Assembly: GCA_033344815.1 (NCBI GenBank)
Contig: JAWPMR010000001.1
Span: 1,226,136-1,290,135 of the forward strand
Reading direction: 5' to 3'
From: Paracoccaceae bacterium
GTDB taxonomy: Bacteria > Pseudomonadota > Alphaproteobacteria > Rhodobacterales > Rhodobacteraceae
DNA length: 64,000 nt
A program made the position numbers and the translations under genes. Positions 1-9,898 of this stretch are shown piece after piece. Under the pieces are notes generated by a model that had not been told where the DNA came from, did not search any database, and was given only the letters and a program-made list of their open reading frames with translations. How positions within the stretch are numbered: position 1 is the stretch's first letter; every line of letters starts with the position of its first letter.

Positions 1-602
1 TGATACTGGGCGTAGATTTCGGGACCACGATTATTATAGGCCCCGGCATCGCTGCTGGGAATTTTGTCCGGGGTCAGCGCGCGGTTTTTCCAGCTGTCAA
101 TGATGCCCGCCAGTTGCCGCGCGGGCCAACGTTTGTCGTCAATTCCTTCAGCGCGCACCAATTGCTTTAACAGCCGCAGTTGATCGTCCGTATCCAAAAT
201 GGTGAAGTTCGACTTTAATCCCACCAGTTCCGCGTGGCGCCGCAGAAGTTTTACGCAGATGGCATGAAACGTGCCCAACCATGGCATCCCCTCAATCTGC
301 TGACCCAACATTGTGCCGACGCGGATTTTCATCTCCCGGGCGGCCTTGTTTGTAAAGGTGACCGCGAGCACTTCGTTTGGTCGCGCCCTGCCCGTGCTCA
401 GCAAATGTACGATCCGCGCCGTCAAGGCACGTGTCTTGCCGGTACCTGCACCGGCCAGCATCAGAACCGGACCATCCAGCCTTTCAACGGCAGTGCGCTG
501 CGCCGGGTTCAACCCATCGAGATAAGGCTGCGGGCGCGCGGCCATGGCACGTGCGGACAAGGATGCGCCATCAAAGGCGTCCATTTCATCAAAATCGCTC
601 AT
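1..602 (-). CDS. uvrD: UvrD/PcrA-type ATP-dependent DNA helicase (N-terminal part; gene runs off the window)
   Basis: Superfamily 1A 3'-5' DNA helicase of repair and replication. Reading leftward from an ATG at 602, about 200 residues are visible. After an acidic N-terminus (MSDFDEMDAF) comes the Q-motif region LNPAQRTAVE, Walker A AGAGTGKTRALTARI, motif Ia VTFTNKAAREMK, and the GTFHAICVKLLRRHAE segment typical of UvrD/PcrA. The remaining two thirds lie beyond base 1. UvrD, PcrA and Rep cannot be separated from this piece; the alphaproteobacterial norm is a single UvrD/PcrA protein. Confidence 0.9.
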   Translation of the reverse strand, partial: MSDFDEMDAFDGASLSARAMAARPQPYLDGLNPAQRTAVERLDGPVLMLAGAGTGKTRALTARIVHLLSTGRARPNEVLAVTFTNKAAREMKIRVGTMLGQQIEGMPWLGTFHAICVKLLRRHAELVGLKSNFTILDTDDQLRLLKQLVRAEGIDDKRWPARQLAGIIDSWKNRALTPDKIPSSDAGAYNNRGPEIYAQY

Positions 603-994
603 GGGGTCAATGTATCGACTGAAACGCCAGAGGAAAAGAACTGTTCTTGATGCGTTCTGCTTTTTTCGATCGCGGCGAGTGCAACCCACGGGGCATACGC
701 TTTGGCACATAAGATACCTTTTGCTCGATGCGCCTGCATAGCTGAAATCGCAGCGGGAGTGTCATCTTTTCAAGTGATTTTCGGCGAAACAGATCTGCAT
801 CAGACCCTTGATCTTTGACACCCAGCCAGCAATTTCAAGCGCGGTTTTCGGAATTTGCCGGTCCCCACATCCGATGATGGAGCTTCATTGTGCGCCGGAA
901 TGTTGCTCTGAGCGTTCTGACAACCACAACCATCCACACCCATGATCCGCAAGGGCGTGGCCAGCGGCAAAGAAGTCATGCATAGAGGGTCGAT
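603..994. other. Divergent intergenic region between uvrD and the alpha-hydroxy-acid dehydrogenase gene
   Basis: No supportable gene in these 392 bp. It must hold the promoters of both divergent neighbours. A short palindrome, AGAACAGTTCT, lies about 35 bp upstream of the uvrD start. It does not fit the GTTC-N7-GTTC SOS spacing of alphaproteobacteria, so I give it no function. Confidence 0.4.
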
Positions 995-2137
995 ATGACG
1001 GACTTACACGCCAAATACCCCGCGATCAGCGATTTACGGCATAAAGCGCGCAGCAGGCTTCCTAAATTTGTTTGGGAATATCTCGATTCCGCGACCGGAG
1101 ATGAGGCAACAAAAAGGCGAAACCGGACCAGTCTGGACTGCATTGGGCTTATGCCTTCGATCCTGCATGGCGAATTCGAGCCGGACCTCGGCACGTCGTT
1201 TTTGGGGCGTGATTTGCCTTTGCCCTTCGGAATAGCGCCTCTGGGAATGTCTGGGCTGATGTGGGCAGACGCGGAGGGTGATCTGGCCCGCAGCGCCGCG
1301 CGCGCAGGAATTCCCTATGCGCTTTCAACTGTTGCCACGCAGTCACCTGAAGATCTGGCACCTCATTTGGGCACGGATGCCTGGTTTCAGATGTATCCAC
1401 CCCGAGATGAGGCCATCCGCACCGACATGCTTTTGCGCGCGAAATCATCGGGATTTTCGACACTTATCCTCACCGTTGATGTACCCGTGGCGTCGCGACG
1501 CGAGCGTCAGACACGCTCGGGTCTGACCTTACCGCCGCGCCTGACACCGCGTTTGTTGGCACAGGTGGCGATGCGACCTGCATGGGCGTCCGCCATGGCG
1601 CGCCGCGGCATGCCCCGCATGCGCACGCTGGAAAAATACGCTGCCGAAACCAACAGTGCACTCTCCTCAACAGCGCATGTTGGGTATCTTTTGCGCACAT
1701 CGCCGGATTGGGAGTATGTGCGTTGGTTGCGTGACGCTTGGGACGGTCCTTTCATACTCAAAGGGGTCTTGCGGGCCCAAGATGCGCAACAAGCCGAAGC
1801 GCTCGGTATTGATGCGATTTGGGTTTCCAATCACGCTGGCCGTCAGTTTGATGCAGCGCCCGCCAGCATCGACGCGTTGCCCGATATGCGCGCCGCGACG
1901 AAATTGCCGCTGATTTTTGATTCTGGTGTCGAGGGCGGCTTGGACATTCTGCGCGCCATGGCGTTGGGTGCCGATTTCATCATGCTCGGACGCGCGTTCC
2001 ACTACGCCTTGGCCGCTCTGGGCCCGAAGGGGGTCGATCATCTCATCGACATCCTGCGCAAGGACCTGATCGCCAATATGGGACAACTGGGTGCCAAATC
2101 GCTTGACGATCTACCGCCAGCATTCAAGTTGGACTGA
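995..2137 (+). CDS. FMN-dependent alpha-hydroxy-acid dehydrogenase (LldD-like)
   Basis: 380 residues, the usual length for the lactate dehydrogenase/glycolate oxidase/mandelate dehydrogenase family, which oxidises 2-hydroxy acids to 2-oxo acids with FMN. Landmarks are PFGIAPLGMSGLMW (FMN site, about residue 78), ILTVDVPVASRRE (about 158), a lysine in ILKGVL (about 254), and the catalytic His280-Arg283 in SNHAGRQFD. The C-terminal phosphate-binding stretch reads LIFDSGVEGGLDILRAMALGA. Two positions depart from the common pattern: SNHAGRQ instead of SNHGGRQ, and DSGVEGG instead of DGGIRRG, so the substrate may not be L-lactate. No operon partner. Confidence 0.85.
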   Translation: MTDLHAKYPAISDLRHKARSRLPKFVWEYLDSATGDEATKRRNRTSLDCIGLMPSILHGEFEPDLGTSFLGRDLPLPFGIAPLGMSGLMWADAEGDLARSAARAGIPYALSTVATQSPEDLAPHLGTDAWFQMYPPRDEAIRTDMLLRAKSSGFSTLILTVDVPVASRRERQTRSGLTLPPRLTPRLLAQVAMRPAWASAMARRGMPRMRTLEKYAAETNSALSSTAHVGYLLRTSPDWEYVRWLRDAWDGPFILKGVLRAQDAQQAEALGIDAIWVSNHAGRQFDAAPASIDALPDMRAATKLPLIFDSGVEGGLDILRAMALGADFIMLGRAFHYALAALGPKGVDHLIDILRKDLIANMGQLGAKSLDDLPPAFKLD

Positions 2138-2297
2138 CGCGATAAGATGTCTTTGCTGACCAAAGGTCACTTTACATTTCCGCGCCAAAATGCTGCGGTG
2201 CGGCACAATTAGCGTCCCCTACCCGAATGTACGCATTTACGCAGAAGGATAATCTTTCTAAATAGGCGCATCCGCCGAACCTAAAAGAGGCTGCCAA

Positions 2298-5200
2298 ATG
2301 ACAGAATTCCGCAAGATCCTGATCGCCAACCGAGGTGAGATCGCCATCCGCATCATGCGCGCGGTGAACGAGATGGGCAAAAAGACCGTTGCCGTCTATG
2401 CCGAAGAGGACAAGCTGGGATTGCATCGTTTTAAAGCGGATGAAGCCTATCGTATCGGTGAGGGCTTGGGACCTGTTGCCGCCTATTTATCGATAGACGA
2501 AATCATACGGGTGGCCAAAGCCTCTGGCGCAGATGCCATTCATCCCGGATATGGGTTGCTCTCTGAGAACCCGGATTTCGTCGATGCTTGCGACCAAAAC
2601 GGCATAACTTTCATAGGTCCGCGTGCCGAAACAATGAGAGCTTTGGGCGATAAAGCCTCCGCGCGCCGCGTCGCGATGGCCGCAAACGTACCTGTCATTC
2701 CCGCAACGGAAGTCTTGGGCGATGACATGAAAGCCATCAAGGCCGAGGCAAAAGAAGTCGGCTATCCATTGATGCTCAAAGCGTCATGGGGCGGGGGCGG
2801 GCGCGGCATGCGTCCGATCGCGGCTGAGTCGGAGTTGGAAGAAAAGGTGCTGGAAGGCAGACGCGAAGCTGAAGCCGCCTTTGGCAATGGCGAGGGGTAT
2901 CTGGAAAAGATGATCCTCAAGGCGCGCCACGTTGAGGTTCAAATTCTGGGCGATAAGCACGGCAACATGTACCACCTGTTTGAACGCGACTGCTCTGTTC
3001 AGCGGCGCAATCAAAAGGTCGTGGAACGCGCGCCTGCGCCGTATCTGAGCGATGCACAACGTGCAGAGGTTTGCAAACTGGGTTATGAGATTTGCAAACA
3101 CGTGAACTACGAATGTGCTGGCACAGTCGAATTCCTGATGGATATGGAAGACGGAAAATTCTATTTCATCGAAGTAAACCCGCGTGTTCAGGTGGAGCAT
3201 ACCGTGACAGAAGAAGTCACCGGCATTGACATCGTTCAGGCCCAAATCCTGATTGCAGAGGGCAAAACCATCGCTGAAGCGACAGGCAAGCCAACGCAAA
3301 AAGACGTGCAACTCAACGGTCACGCGCTGCAAACGCGCATCACCACAGAAGATCCGCTGAACAATTTCATCCCAGACTACGGCCGGATTACCGCGTTCCG
3401 TGAGGCCACAGGCATGGGCATCCGGCTGGACGGCGGCACGGCCTATTCTGGCGGTGTGATCACGCGGTATTACGACAGTCTTTTGGTCAAGGTCACCGCC
3501 AAGGCACAGACGCCAGAAGCGGCGATTGCCCGGATGGACCGGGCCTTGCGGGAGTTCCGGATTCGCGGCGTCAGCACCAACATCGCCTTTGTTGAAAACC
3601 TGCTGAAACATCCAACGTTTCTGGACAACACCTACCACACAAAATTCATCGACGAGACACCGGATCTGTTCCAGTTTTCAAAACGCCGGGATCGTGGCAC
3701 CAAGGTGCTGACATATATTGCCGACATCACCGTGAATGGGCACCCTGAAACCAAAAACCACCCGCGCCCCGGTGCCCATGTAAAAGACCCAAAACCGCCC
3801 GCACTGATGGCCGAACCGATGATGGGCACGCGCAACCTGTTGGAGCAGAAAGGCCCGCAAGCGGTCGCAGATTGGATGAAACAACAACGCCAACTGCTGA
3901 TCACCGACACGACCATGCGCGACGGGCACCAATCCTTACTGGCGACACGCATGCGCAGCCACGACATGATCAAGGTGGCGCCTGCCTATGCCGCAAACCT
4001 TCCGCAGATTTTCTCCATGGAATGCTGGGGCGGTGCGACCTTTGATGTGGCCTATCGCTTCCTGCAGGAATGCCCCTGGCAGCGCCTGCGCGATCTGCGC
4101 GCTGCTATGCCGAACATCATGACGCAAATGCTGCTGCGCGCCTCAAATGGCGTCGGTTACACCAACTATCCCGACAACGTCGTGCAGGAGTTCGTCCGCG
4201 TCGCGGCGAACACCGGCGTGGATGTTTTCCGTGTGTTTGACAGCCTTAACTGGGTGGAAAACATGCGCATCGCAATGGATGCCGTGATTGAAAACGGCAA
4301 GGTTTGCGAGGGAACGATTTGTTATACCGGGGACATCAATGACCCGGATCGTGCCAAGTATAACCTGAAATACTATGTCGATATGGGCAAAGAGCTGCGC
4401 GAAGCTGGCGCCCATGTTCTCGGCCTCAAGGATATGGCGGGTCTTCTGAAACCTGCGGCCGCGCGCCAGTTGGTAAAGGCCCTCAAAACGGAAGTGGGTT
4501 TGCCCATTCACTTTCACACCCATGACACGGCGGGTGTGGCCTGCGCGACCATCCTTGCCGCGGCAGAGGCGGGTGTTGACGCAGTGGACTGCGCAATGGA
4601 CGCCTTGTCGGGGAATACGTCCCAGGCGACGCTTGGGTCCGTTGTCCAGGCGCTGCGCCATACAGATCGCGACACCGGTTTGAATATGGCTGCGGTACGC
4701 GAGATATCGGACTACTGGGAAGAGGTACGCGGACATTACGCGGCCTTTGAGACTGGCATGCAAGCGCCTTCCTCCGAAGTTTACCTGCATGAAATGCCCG
4801 GCGGGCAATTCACCAACCTCAAGGCGCAAGCGGCATCACTTGGGCTGGAGGATCGCTGGCCGGAGGTGGCGCGCACCTATGCGGATGTAAACCAGATGTT
4901 CGGAGATATCGTCAAAGTGACGCCGTCCTCCAAAGTCGTGGGCGATATGGCCCTGATGATGGTGGCACAGGGTCTGACCCGCAACGATGTGGAAGATGCC
5001 GGAACGGATGTGTCCTTCCCCGACAGCGTGGTGGATATGCTGCGCGGCAATCTTGGGCAACCTCCCGGTGGGTTCCCCAAAGGCATCCTGAAAAAAGTAT
5101 TGAAGGATGAGAAACCAAACACCGACCGCCCTGGAAAGCATCTGGCCCCGGCGGATCTTGAAGCCCTTCGAAATGAAGCTTCCGAGGCCATGAACGGCCG

Positions 5201-5738
5201 CATCGTAGATGATGAGGACCTGTCAGGGTACCTGATGTATCCTAAAGTCTTCCTCGATTACATGGGGCGTCATCGCACTTATGGACCAGTGCGCACTTTG
5301 CCTACCCGGACTTTCTTTTACGGCATGGAAGCAGGCGAAGAGATTTCCGCCGAAATTGATCCCGGCAAAACGCTGGAAATCCGCCTGCAGGCCGTGGGCG
5401 ACACCAACGAGGATGGCGAGGTCAAAGTTTTCTTTGAACTGAATGGTCAGCCCCGCGTCATTCGTGTGCCAAATCGACTGGTAAAAGCTACAACAGCACA
5501 ACGCCCCAAAGCGGAAACCGGCAATGCAAACCAGATCGGAGCGCCGATGCCCGGCGTTGTGGCATCGGTTGCGGCGGCTGTTGGTAACAAAGTCAAAGCT
5601 GGCGATTTATTACTCACCATCGAAGCCATGAAAATGGAAACTGGGATTCACGCGGAACGGAATGCAACGGTAAAAGCCGTCCATGTGAGCCCCGGGGGCC
5701 AGATAGATGCAAAGGACTTGCTGGTCGAATTGGAGTAG
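2298..5738 (+). CDS. pyc: Pyruvate carboxylase, single-chain
   Basis: Biotin enzyme converting pyruvate, bicarbonate and ATP to oxaloacetate, the main anaplerotic step in many roseobacters. At 1146 residues it has full single-chain architecture: biotin carboxylase (about 1-450, with KASWGGGGRGMR as the ATP-grasp glycine loop and EVNPRVQVEHTVTE), carboxyltransferase (about 525-800, starting ITDTTMRDGHQSL, with HFHTHDT metal ligands), PC tetramerisation/allosteric region, and a C-terminal biotinyl domain with the lysine at about 1112 in EAMKMET. The start is preceded by AAAAGAGGC. It stands alone with about 110-160 bp free on each side. Long antisense reading frames over it are shadows. Confidence 0.97.
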   Translation: MTEFRKILIANRGEIAIRIMRAVNEMGKKTVAVYAEEDKLGLHRFKADEAYRIGEGLGPVAAYLSIDEIIRVAKASGADAIHPGYGLLSENPDFVDACDQNGITFIGPRAETMRALGDKASARRVAMAANVPVIPATEVLGDDMKAIKAEAKEVGYPLMLKASWGGGGRGMRPIAAESELEEKVLEGRREAEAAFGNGEGYLEKMILKARHVEVQILGDKHGNMYHLFERDCSVQRRNQKVVERAPAPYLSDAQRAEVCKLGYEICKHVNYECAGTVEFLMDMEDGKFYFIEVNPRVQVEHTVTEEVTGIDIVQAQILIAEGKTIAEATGKPTQKDVQLNGHALQTRITTEDPLNNFIPDYGRITAFREATGMGIRLDGGTAYSGGVITRYYDSLLVKVTAKAQTPEAAIARMDRALREFRIRGVSTNIAFVENLLKHPTFLDNTYHTKFIDETPDLFQFSKRRDRGTKVLTYIADITVNGHPETKNHPRPGAHVKDPKPPALMAEPMMGTRNLLEQKGPQAVADWMKQQRQLLITDTTMRDGHQSLLATRMRSHDMIKVAPAYAANLPQIFSMECWGGATFDVAYRFLQECPWQRLRDLRAAMPNIMTQMLLRASNGVGYTNYPDNVVQEFVRVAANTGVDVFRVFDSLNWVENMRIAMDAVIENGKVCEGTICYTGDINDPDRAKYNLKYYVDMGKELREAGAHVLGLKDMAGLLKPAAARQLVKALKTEVGLPIHFHTHDTAGVACATILAAAEAGVDAVDCAMDALSGNTSQATLGSVVQALRHTDRDTGLNMAAVREISDYWEEVRGHYAAFETGMQAPSSEVYLHEMPGGQFTNLKAQAASLGLEDRWPEVARTYADVNQMFGDIVKVTPSSKVVGDMALMMVAQGLTRNDVEDAGTDVSFPDSVVDMLRGNLGQPPGGFPKGILKKVLKDEKPNTDRPGKHLAPADLEALRNEASEAMNGRIVDDEDLSGYLMYPKVFLDYMGRHRTYGPVRTLPTRTFFYGMEAGEEISAEIDPGKTLEIRLQAVGDTNEDGEVKVFFELNGQPRVIRVPNRLVKATTAQRPKAETGNANQIGAPMPGVVASVAAAVGNKVKAGDLLLTIEAMKMETGIHAERNATVKAVHVSPGGQIDAKDLLVELE

Positions 5739-5849
5739 GTCGGAGGCTAATTTACAGACAATACGACCAGTACCGATTGACCCTGCTGTGTTGGCCTGGC
5801 CGCATCACCCTTTTGGGCCGGGACTGAGAATTCAAAAAGGCACTGCAAG

Positions 5850-6230
5850 ATGAGATTGTCTTCGTTTTCTTTCATTGTTCCGGATTACGACGCGGGGATC
5901 GCGTTCTTTTGTGGCGTTCTTGGATTCGATCTGATCGCGGACATACCTCAAGGTCACAAACGTTGGGTGGAAGTGCGCGCACCGGGAGCGATGAGTTCCG
6001 TCGTTCTGGCGCGAGCAGACAATGCAGAGCAGAAAAAAATGATTGGAAATCAAGGCGGCGGCCGGGTTTGGTTGTTTCTTGAAACAGATAATTTTGCGCG
6101 CGAACACAAACAGTTGCTGGCGTGCGGCATCCTGTTTGAAGAAGATCCACGGAACGAGATCTATGGTCAGGTTGCGGTGTTTCGCGATCCGTTTGGCAAT
6201 CGTTGGGATTTGATTCAGAAGGGCAGTTGA
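5850..6230 (+). CDS. VOC (glyoxalase/bleomycin-resistance-like) superfamily protein
   Basis: 126 residues with one vicinal-oxygen-chelate fold. It opens FSFIVPDYDAGIAFFCGVL and closes YGQVAVFRDPFGNRWDLIQ, the DPFGN.WDL signature of the family. Such proteins are metal-dependent lyases, isomerases, dioxygenases or drug-binding proteins; the sequence gives no substrate. Probably a single-gene unit upstream of tRNA-Gly. Confidence 0.8.
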   Translation: MRLSSFSFIVPDYDAGIAFFCGVLGFDLIADIPQGHKRWVEVRAPGAMSSVVLARADNAEQKKMIGNQGGGRVWLFLETDNFAREHKQLLACGILFEEDPRNEIYGQVAVFRDPFGNRWDLIQKGS

Positions 6231-6346
6231 AAAAACGGCGGCTTGTCGCGATGTTGCGAAAAAACCGGAAAAGAATTTTCATGTTTTTTGGTTTTTCCCC
6301 TTGCAGGAAACCGACAGCACAGCTATTTCACGCCTCACCCAAGGAT

Positions 6347-6421
6347 GCGGGCGTAGCTCAGGGGTAGAGCATAACCTTGCCAAGGTTAGGGTCGGGCGTT
6401 CGAATCGCCTCGCCCGCTCCA
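6347..6421 (+). tRNA. tRNA-Gly (anticodon GCC)
   Basis: Complete 75-nt cloverleaf: acceptor GCGGGCG pairing with CGCCCGC, D-arm GCTC/GAGC, anticodon arm TAACC-TTGCCAA-GGTTA, T-arm GGGCG-TTCGAAT-CGCCT, discriminator T and encoded CCA. The accessory stretch holding the DUF3604 remnant and the IS66 element begins about 50 bp downstream. Confidence 0.97.
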
Positions 6422-6471
6422 ATGGGAAAATCAGTCAAAACAATCGCTTGCTGTGTAAAGAGCTACGCAGG

Positions 6472-7027
6472 TTAGTGACGGTCAGACCACGCAACATCAT
6501 AAACCTGTTCATGGAGCTCGTCGTCACCATCCATCCAACCTTTTACGATCTGGACACGATCCAGGTTTGCCCCAATGGGGTCGCGCAACGCATAGATCAT
6601 GAACTTCGGAGCATCAGCGGTTGCACGGCGTAGGTCCGCCCCCATTGGAACACCTTTCTGGTATCCGGCAAAGGCGGGTTGGCGGCCTCTGAGGTCTGCT
6701 GCGGAAAACTCCCAGCCTCCGAAGAAGCGGACCATCATACGCGGGCCGGTGGTTGCATAGACCTCGCGCCGCACCATCGCGTCCCAAAGGCTTTCGCGCG
6801 TGTTCTCTTCGGCCCAGACGCCGGTGTATCCGGATGCCGAAAGAGCCCAGCCTGGAAACTCACCTAGATCCGTCTTGGTAAATGGGTGGTTTACTCGGTT
6901 CGCAGATGGTTCAGCGTTGGTTGCTTTTCCAAAGTAATTATCGCTGTCAGCGGTTGAGAGCGACGTATGGCTGTCCGTGGCCCCGGAAAACCCAAACCGG
7001 TAGGGATTAACACCAAACTTCATTTGG
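6472..7027 (-). pseudogene. DUF3604 protein remnant, C-proximal fragment
   Basis: Continuation of the fragment at 9544-9898 on the far side of the IS66 element. It starts [20 protein letters not shown], a hallmark of DUF3604 proteins (a PHP-like metal-binding fold of unknown activity). It ends at YDVAWSDRH followed by a stop, whereas full-length members run on for roughly 60-80 more residues, so the 3' end is also lost. The copy is therefore broken by transposon insertion and truncated at both ends. It lies next to tRNA-Gly, a common site for integration and deletion. Confidence 0.8.
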
Positions 7028-7049
7028 GTAAGCGTCCGGTCAGGCCGGT

Positions 7050-8634
7050 TTATGGGGCGGTTTTCCATGGCAGGAGATCATCGACACGGTTGATCTTGTA
7101 ATCTGGAATGCGAGCGAGTGTGTCGGCCAGCCAGACCTGCGGATCAATGCCGTTCAGTTTGGCGGTTTCGATCAGGTTATAGGCGATAGCGGCGGCGCGG
7201 CCACCGGTCTGTGATCCAACGAACAGGTAGTTCTTGCGCCCGATTGCGACGGACCGCATCGCCCGTTCGGCTGTGGTGTTGTCCAACTCCAAGATGCCGT
7301 GGTCGAGGTAAGGACGCAGCCGAGCCATGCGCGTCAGGGCATAGCGGATTGTCCCCGCCAGCGGTGACTTACCAGAGATACTGGGGAGTTGGGCGTGTAG
7401 CCAGGCTTCGAGATCGTCGAAGATCGATTTTGCCTGCGCTTGTCGGAGATGCGCACGCCGTTCTGGCGGCGATCCACGGGCCTCTTTCTCGACAGCGTAG
7501 AGCTGCGCGATACGCTTTATGGCTTCATCTGCGATTGCCGAACCCTGAGCGCGGTGGACGTCCACGAACTTACGTCCCGCTGCCCGGCAGTCGTTTGCGC
7601 AGCGAAACGATGAGAGGGGACATGCGCCATGCAGGCGACCTCGCGGATATCGCCTGAACGGTAAAGGTCTTCGAACCCGGCATAGCCGTCCGCATGCATC
7701 CAGCCATGGTATTTGGCGAGATGATCTTTGGGGTGCTGGCCTTTGCGATCAGGGGAGATTTGATACCAGCTTGCGGGTGGCACGTCGCTGCCCCACGGTC
7801 TCTCGTCGCGCCCATAGGCCATAATCGCGCGGTCGCGGTCTTTCCGGTGCCGGGTGCCAGCATTTTGACCGGCGTGTCGTCTGCAAAGATCGCTCACCCG
7901 GCCAGCACGTGCCGTCCAATGGCATCGGCCAGTGGTTCCAAAAGTGCTGTGGACTTGCCGATCCAATCCGCCAGCGTTGAACGATCAATGTCGATCCCAT
8001 CGCGCTCGAAGATGCCGCTTTGGCGATAGAGCGGCAGATGGTCGGCGTATTTGTTAACCAGAACATACGCCAGCAAACCCGGACCGGGGCGGCCCCGTTC
8101 GATGGGACGCAATGGCAATGCGGCTTGTGTGAATGCCTCGCAACCCGAACAGGCAAAGCGCGGTCGAACGATGCGGTTCACAATGAAGCGGCCAGGAACG
8201 TATTCCAGTTCCTCGGTCACGTCCTCGCCCAGGCGGCGCAGTCCACCATCGCATTGAGGGCAATCATCATCGCCAGTCGTCAGCTCCACCTCCATGCGCG
8301 GGATGTGATCGGGGATCGGGCGGCGCTTGGGTTTGTCTTGCGGCTCTTCGTCAGGAAGACGCAGCTTTGCTGTCATCTTGGCAACGGCGATCCCGCTTGT
8401 TTCCAGCGCAAGTTGAAGCTGTTCGATGCTCTCGGATGACGACCCGAACCGGTGATGGCCCCTCTCGGCAGATTTGACTGCACCAAATCGCCTGCCGGGC
8501 AAGGGTTGACCAGCCAGCTGATGCCGCAACTTCTCGATCAAGACTGCCTGCGACTTCACCTCGGCCAGCAAAAGCGCTGTGAACTACCTCAGCTCGTCAG
8601 GATCTTTCGGTAAAGATTTGTCGACGTCCAGCAT
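7050..8634 (-). pseudogene. tnpC: IS66 transposase TnpC, multiply inactivated
   Basis: The IS66 DDE transposase broken into pieces. Reading from ATG at 8634 (MLDVDKSLPKDPDELR) there is a TAG at 8584-8586 (codon 17). The main N-terminal part with zinc-finger-like CPQC and CSGC pairs follows, then a TGA after RHVLAG near 7894. A frameshift lies between ARLWPM and YGRDERPW, and another between MAHV and the continuation that includes VDVHRAQGSAI. The C-terminal 171 residues are open and include NTTAERAMRSVAIGRKNYLF. Two nonsense changes and two frameshifts mean no functional transposase. Confidence 0.85.
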
Positions 8635-8683
8635 GGCCAGACCATAACAAAACAACAGCGCGACGGGAATCCCATGCGGGCGT

Positions 8684-9031
8684 TTATCCTGCCTTGAGCG
8701 GTGTCCAACTGCGCTGCGGCACACGCCAATCGATCCCTTCCAAAAGCATTGCCAACTGAGTTGGCGTCAGGGCTATTTTGCCCTCTTTCGCCGATGGCCA
8801 CACGAACCGACCCTTCTCCAAGCGCTTACTGAACAGGCAGGCACCTTGTCCGTCCCACCAAATGATTTTGATGAGATCGCCGCGCCGACCACGGAAGACA
8901 AACAGATGGCCCGTGAACGGATCCTGCTTCAGCGTTTGTTCGGCCTGCGCCGCAAGCGTTGTGAACCCACGCCGCATGTCGGTCACACCGGCAGCCAGCC
9001 AGACCCGCGTGGTCGCCGGAACCGGGATCAT
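8684..9031 (-). CDS. tnpB: IS66 accessory protein TnpB (IS66 Orf2)
   Basis: 115 residues, full length for IS66 Orf2. It contains the diagnostic [14 protein letters not shown] and [20 protein letters not shown] segments. Its start overlaps the tnpA stop (ATGA-type junction), as in intact IS66 elements, which suggests translational coupling. It is the only intact gene of the element and is probably non-functional on its own. Confidence 0.9.
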   Translation of the reverse strand: MIPVPATTRVWLAAGVTDMRRGFTTLAAQAEQTLKQDPFTGHLFVFRGRRGDLIKIIWWDGQGACLFSKRLEKGRFVWPSAKEGKIALTPTQLAMLLEGIDWRVPQRSWTPLKAG

Positions 9032-9458
9032 ACAGACAGACCTCGGATGAGCCGGGCCAGTACTTCTGGATCATAGCTGCCAACAATCCTCAGCTGATGA
9101 CCGCCTGCGATGTCGATCTCAATTGCGCAGTGTTCGGAAGCGGCATTGGCTGCAAGAGTGGGGGTCGGTTCTTCGGCCACCGGCCGATCAACAATCTCAA
9201 CTGGAAGGAAACAAGACTGAGGGGCAGCCTGTTCTTCGACGGCCTTCAGATCGGGTGCAGATTTTGGATCACGCAGCCACTTATGGATCAGATTGGTGTT
9301 CATCCACTGCCAGGCAGTGCATGTTTGCATGCACGAGAGGGGGCATACCGCCGCGCGACCTGCCCCACCGATACCCCCGGCGCGCACGTTTGCAAGCAGA
9401 TCGAAACCTTCTCCTCATCCGACCAGAAACGCTTCTTCTGACCCTTCTTCCCCGCCAT
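9028..9458 (-). pseudogene. tnpA: IS66 TnpA (Orf1), disrupted by a 38-bp palindromic insertion
   Basis: The N-terminal half starts MAGKKGQKKRFWSDEEKVSI at 9458 and reads through a helix-turn-helix segment to VARRYA. The expected continuation MNTNLIHKWLRD is found, but 38 bp later and in another frame. The intervening bases (9304-9341) form two overlapping inverted repeats. The C-terminal half reads open to 9028. Confidence 0.75.
9304..9341. repeat. 38-bp palindromic insertion inside IS66 tnpA
   Basis: Contains CACTGCC-A-GGCAGTG (9305-9319) and the overlapping TGCATG-TTTG-CATGCA (9318-9333). Removing exactly these 38 bp restores the usual TnpA frame (RRYA joined to MNTNLIHKW). The extent comes from that frame argument, not from a matching copy elsewhere in the window. 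Confidence 0.5.
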
Positions 9459-9543
9459 ATCTGCCCTCAAGATGTCCACTATCGTTGGTGGACACTATCA
9501 ACACACTCTATGAACCGTCAGAGCAGCCAGGCCGAACGCTTAC

Positions 9544-9898
9544 TATTTTCCAGCAGGAAGCCTTGTTTCAGTGCTTCCCGAGCATATTCCCCATGCAGCA
9601 TATCATTTGTTTTTGCTGCCGAGAGATCCATGTTCCCCACATCCCAAGTCTCGAAATCAGCAAAAGTATCTCCCGGAGACAAGACCGGATGGGTTTCGCC
9701 GTCACCCTTGATCTGGGTGATTTCATAGAGTGGCTCCCACTTAGCCCTGGCCATGACATAGGCTTCATCAACCAGATCCCCGGTAAAGCGGGTGTCAGTC
9801 GGGAACATTGTCCCATTTGACAAGTTGCCATTGTGCGCGAGAGCAAAAACCTGCCCGCCGGTTTCGGCTTCGTATTGCTCAATGCGTAAGCTTTTCAA
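9544..9898 (-). pseudogene. DUF3604 protein remnant, middle fragment
   Basis: Reads [19 protein letters not shown], then [18 protein letters not shown] and [14 protein letters not shown] before running into the IS66 end. These are consecutive conserved blocks of DUF3604 proteins, and the sequence resumes at 7027. The first open codon is a TTG at 9898. Four codons farther upstream is an in-frame TAG, and the roughly 200 N-terminal residues of the family are missing. Confidence 0.8.

Larger units (their letters stand above)
7028..9543 (-). mobile_element. IS66-family insertion sequence, decayed
   Basis: About 2.5 kb. Both ends start with GTAAGCG followed by a partly matching inverted repeat: GTAAGCGTCCGGTCAGGCC reading in from 7028, GTAAGCGTTCGGCCTGGCTG reading in from 9543. 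The tnpA-tnpB-tnpC order of IS66 is present on the minus strand. tnpB is intact; tnpA and tnpC are broken. It sits inside a DUF3604 gene. The 8-bp flanks expected for IS66 do not match (TCATTTGG left, TATTTTCC right), so target duplications are diverged or the element has rearranged. No longer autonomous. Confidence 0.88.

Noticed and set aside
625-645. Palindrome AGAACAGTTCT upstream of uvrD as a LexA box
   Set aside because: Spacing does not fit GTTC-N7-GTTC.
2784-3638. 284-codon open frame antisense to pyruvate carboxylase
   Set aside because: Shadow of the coding strand in GC-rich DNA; no domain, no ribosome site.
7020-9551. 8-bp target-site duplication around IS66
   Set aside because: Flanks TCATTTGG and TATTTTCC do not match.
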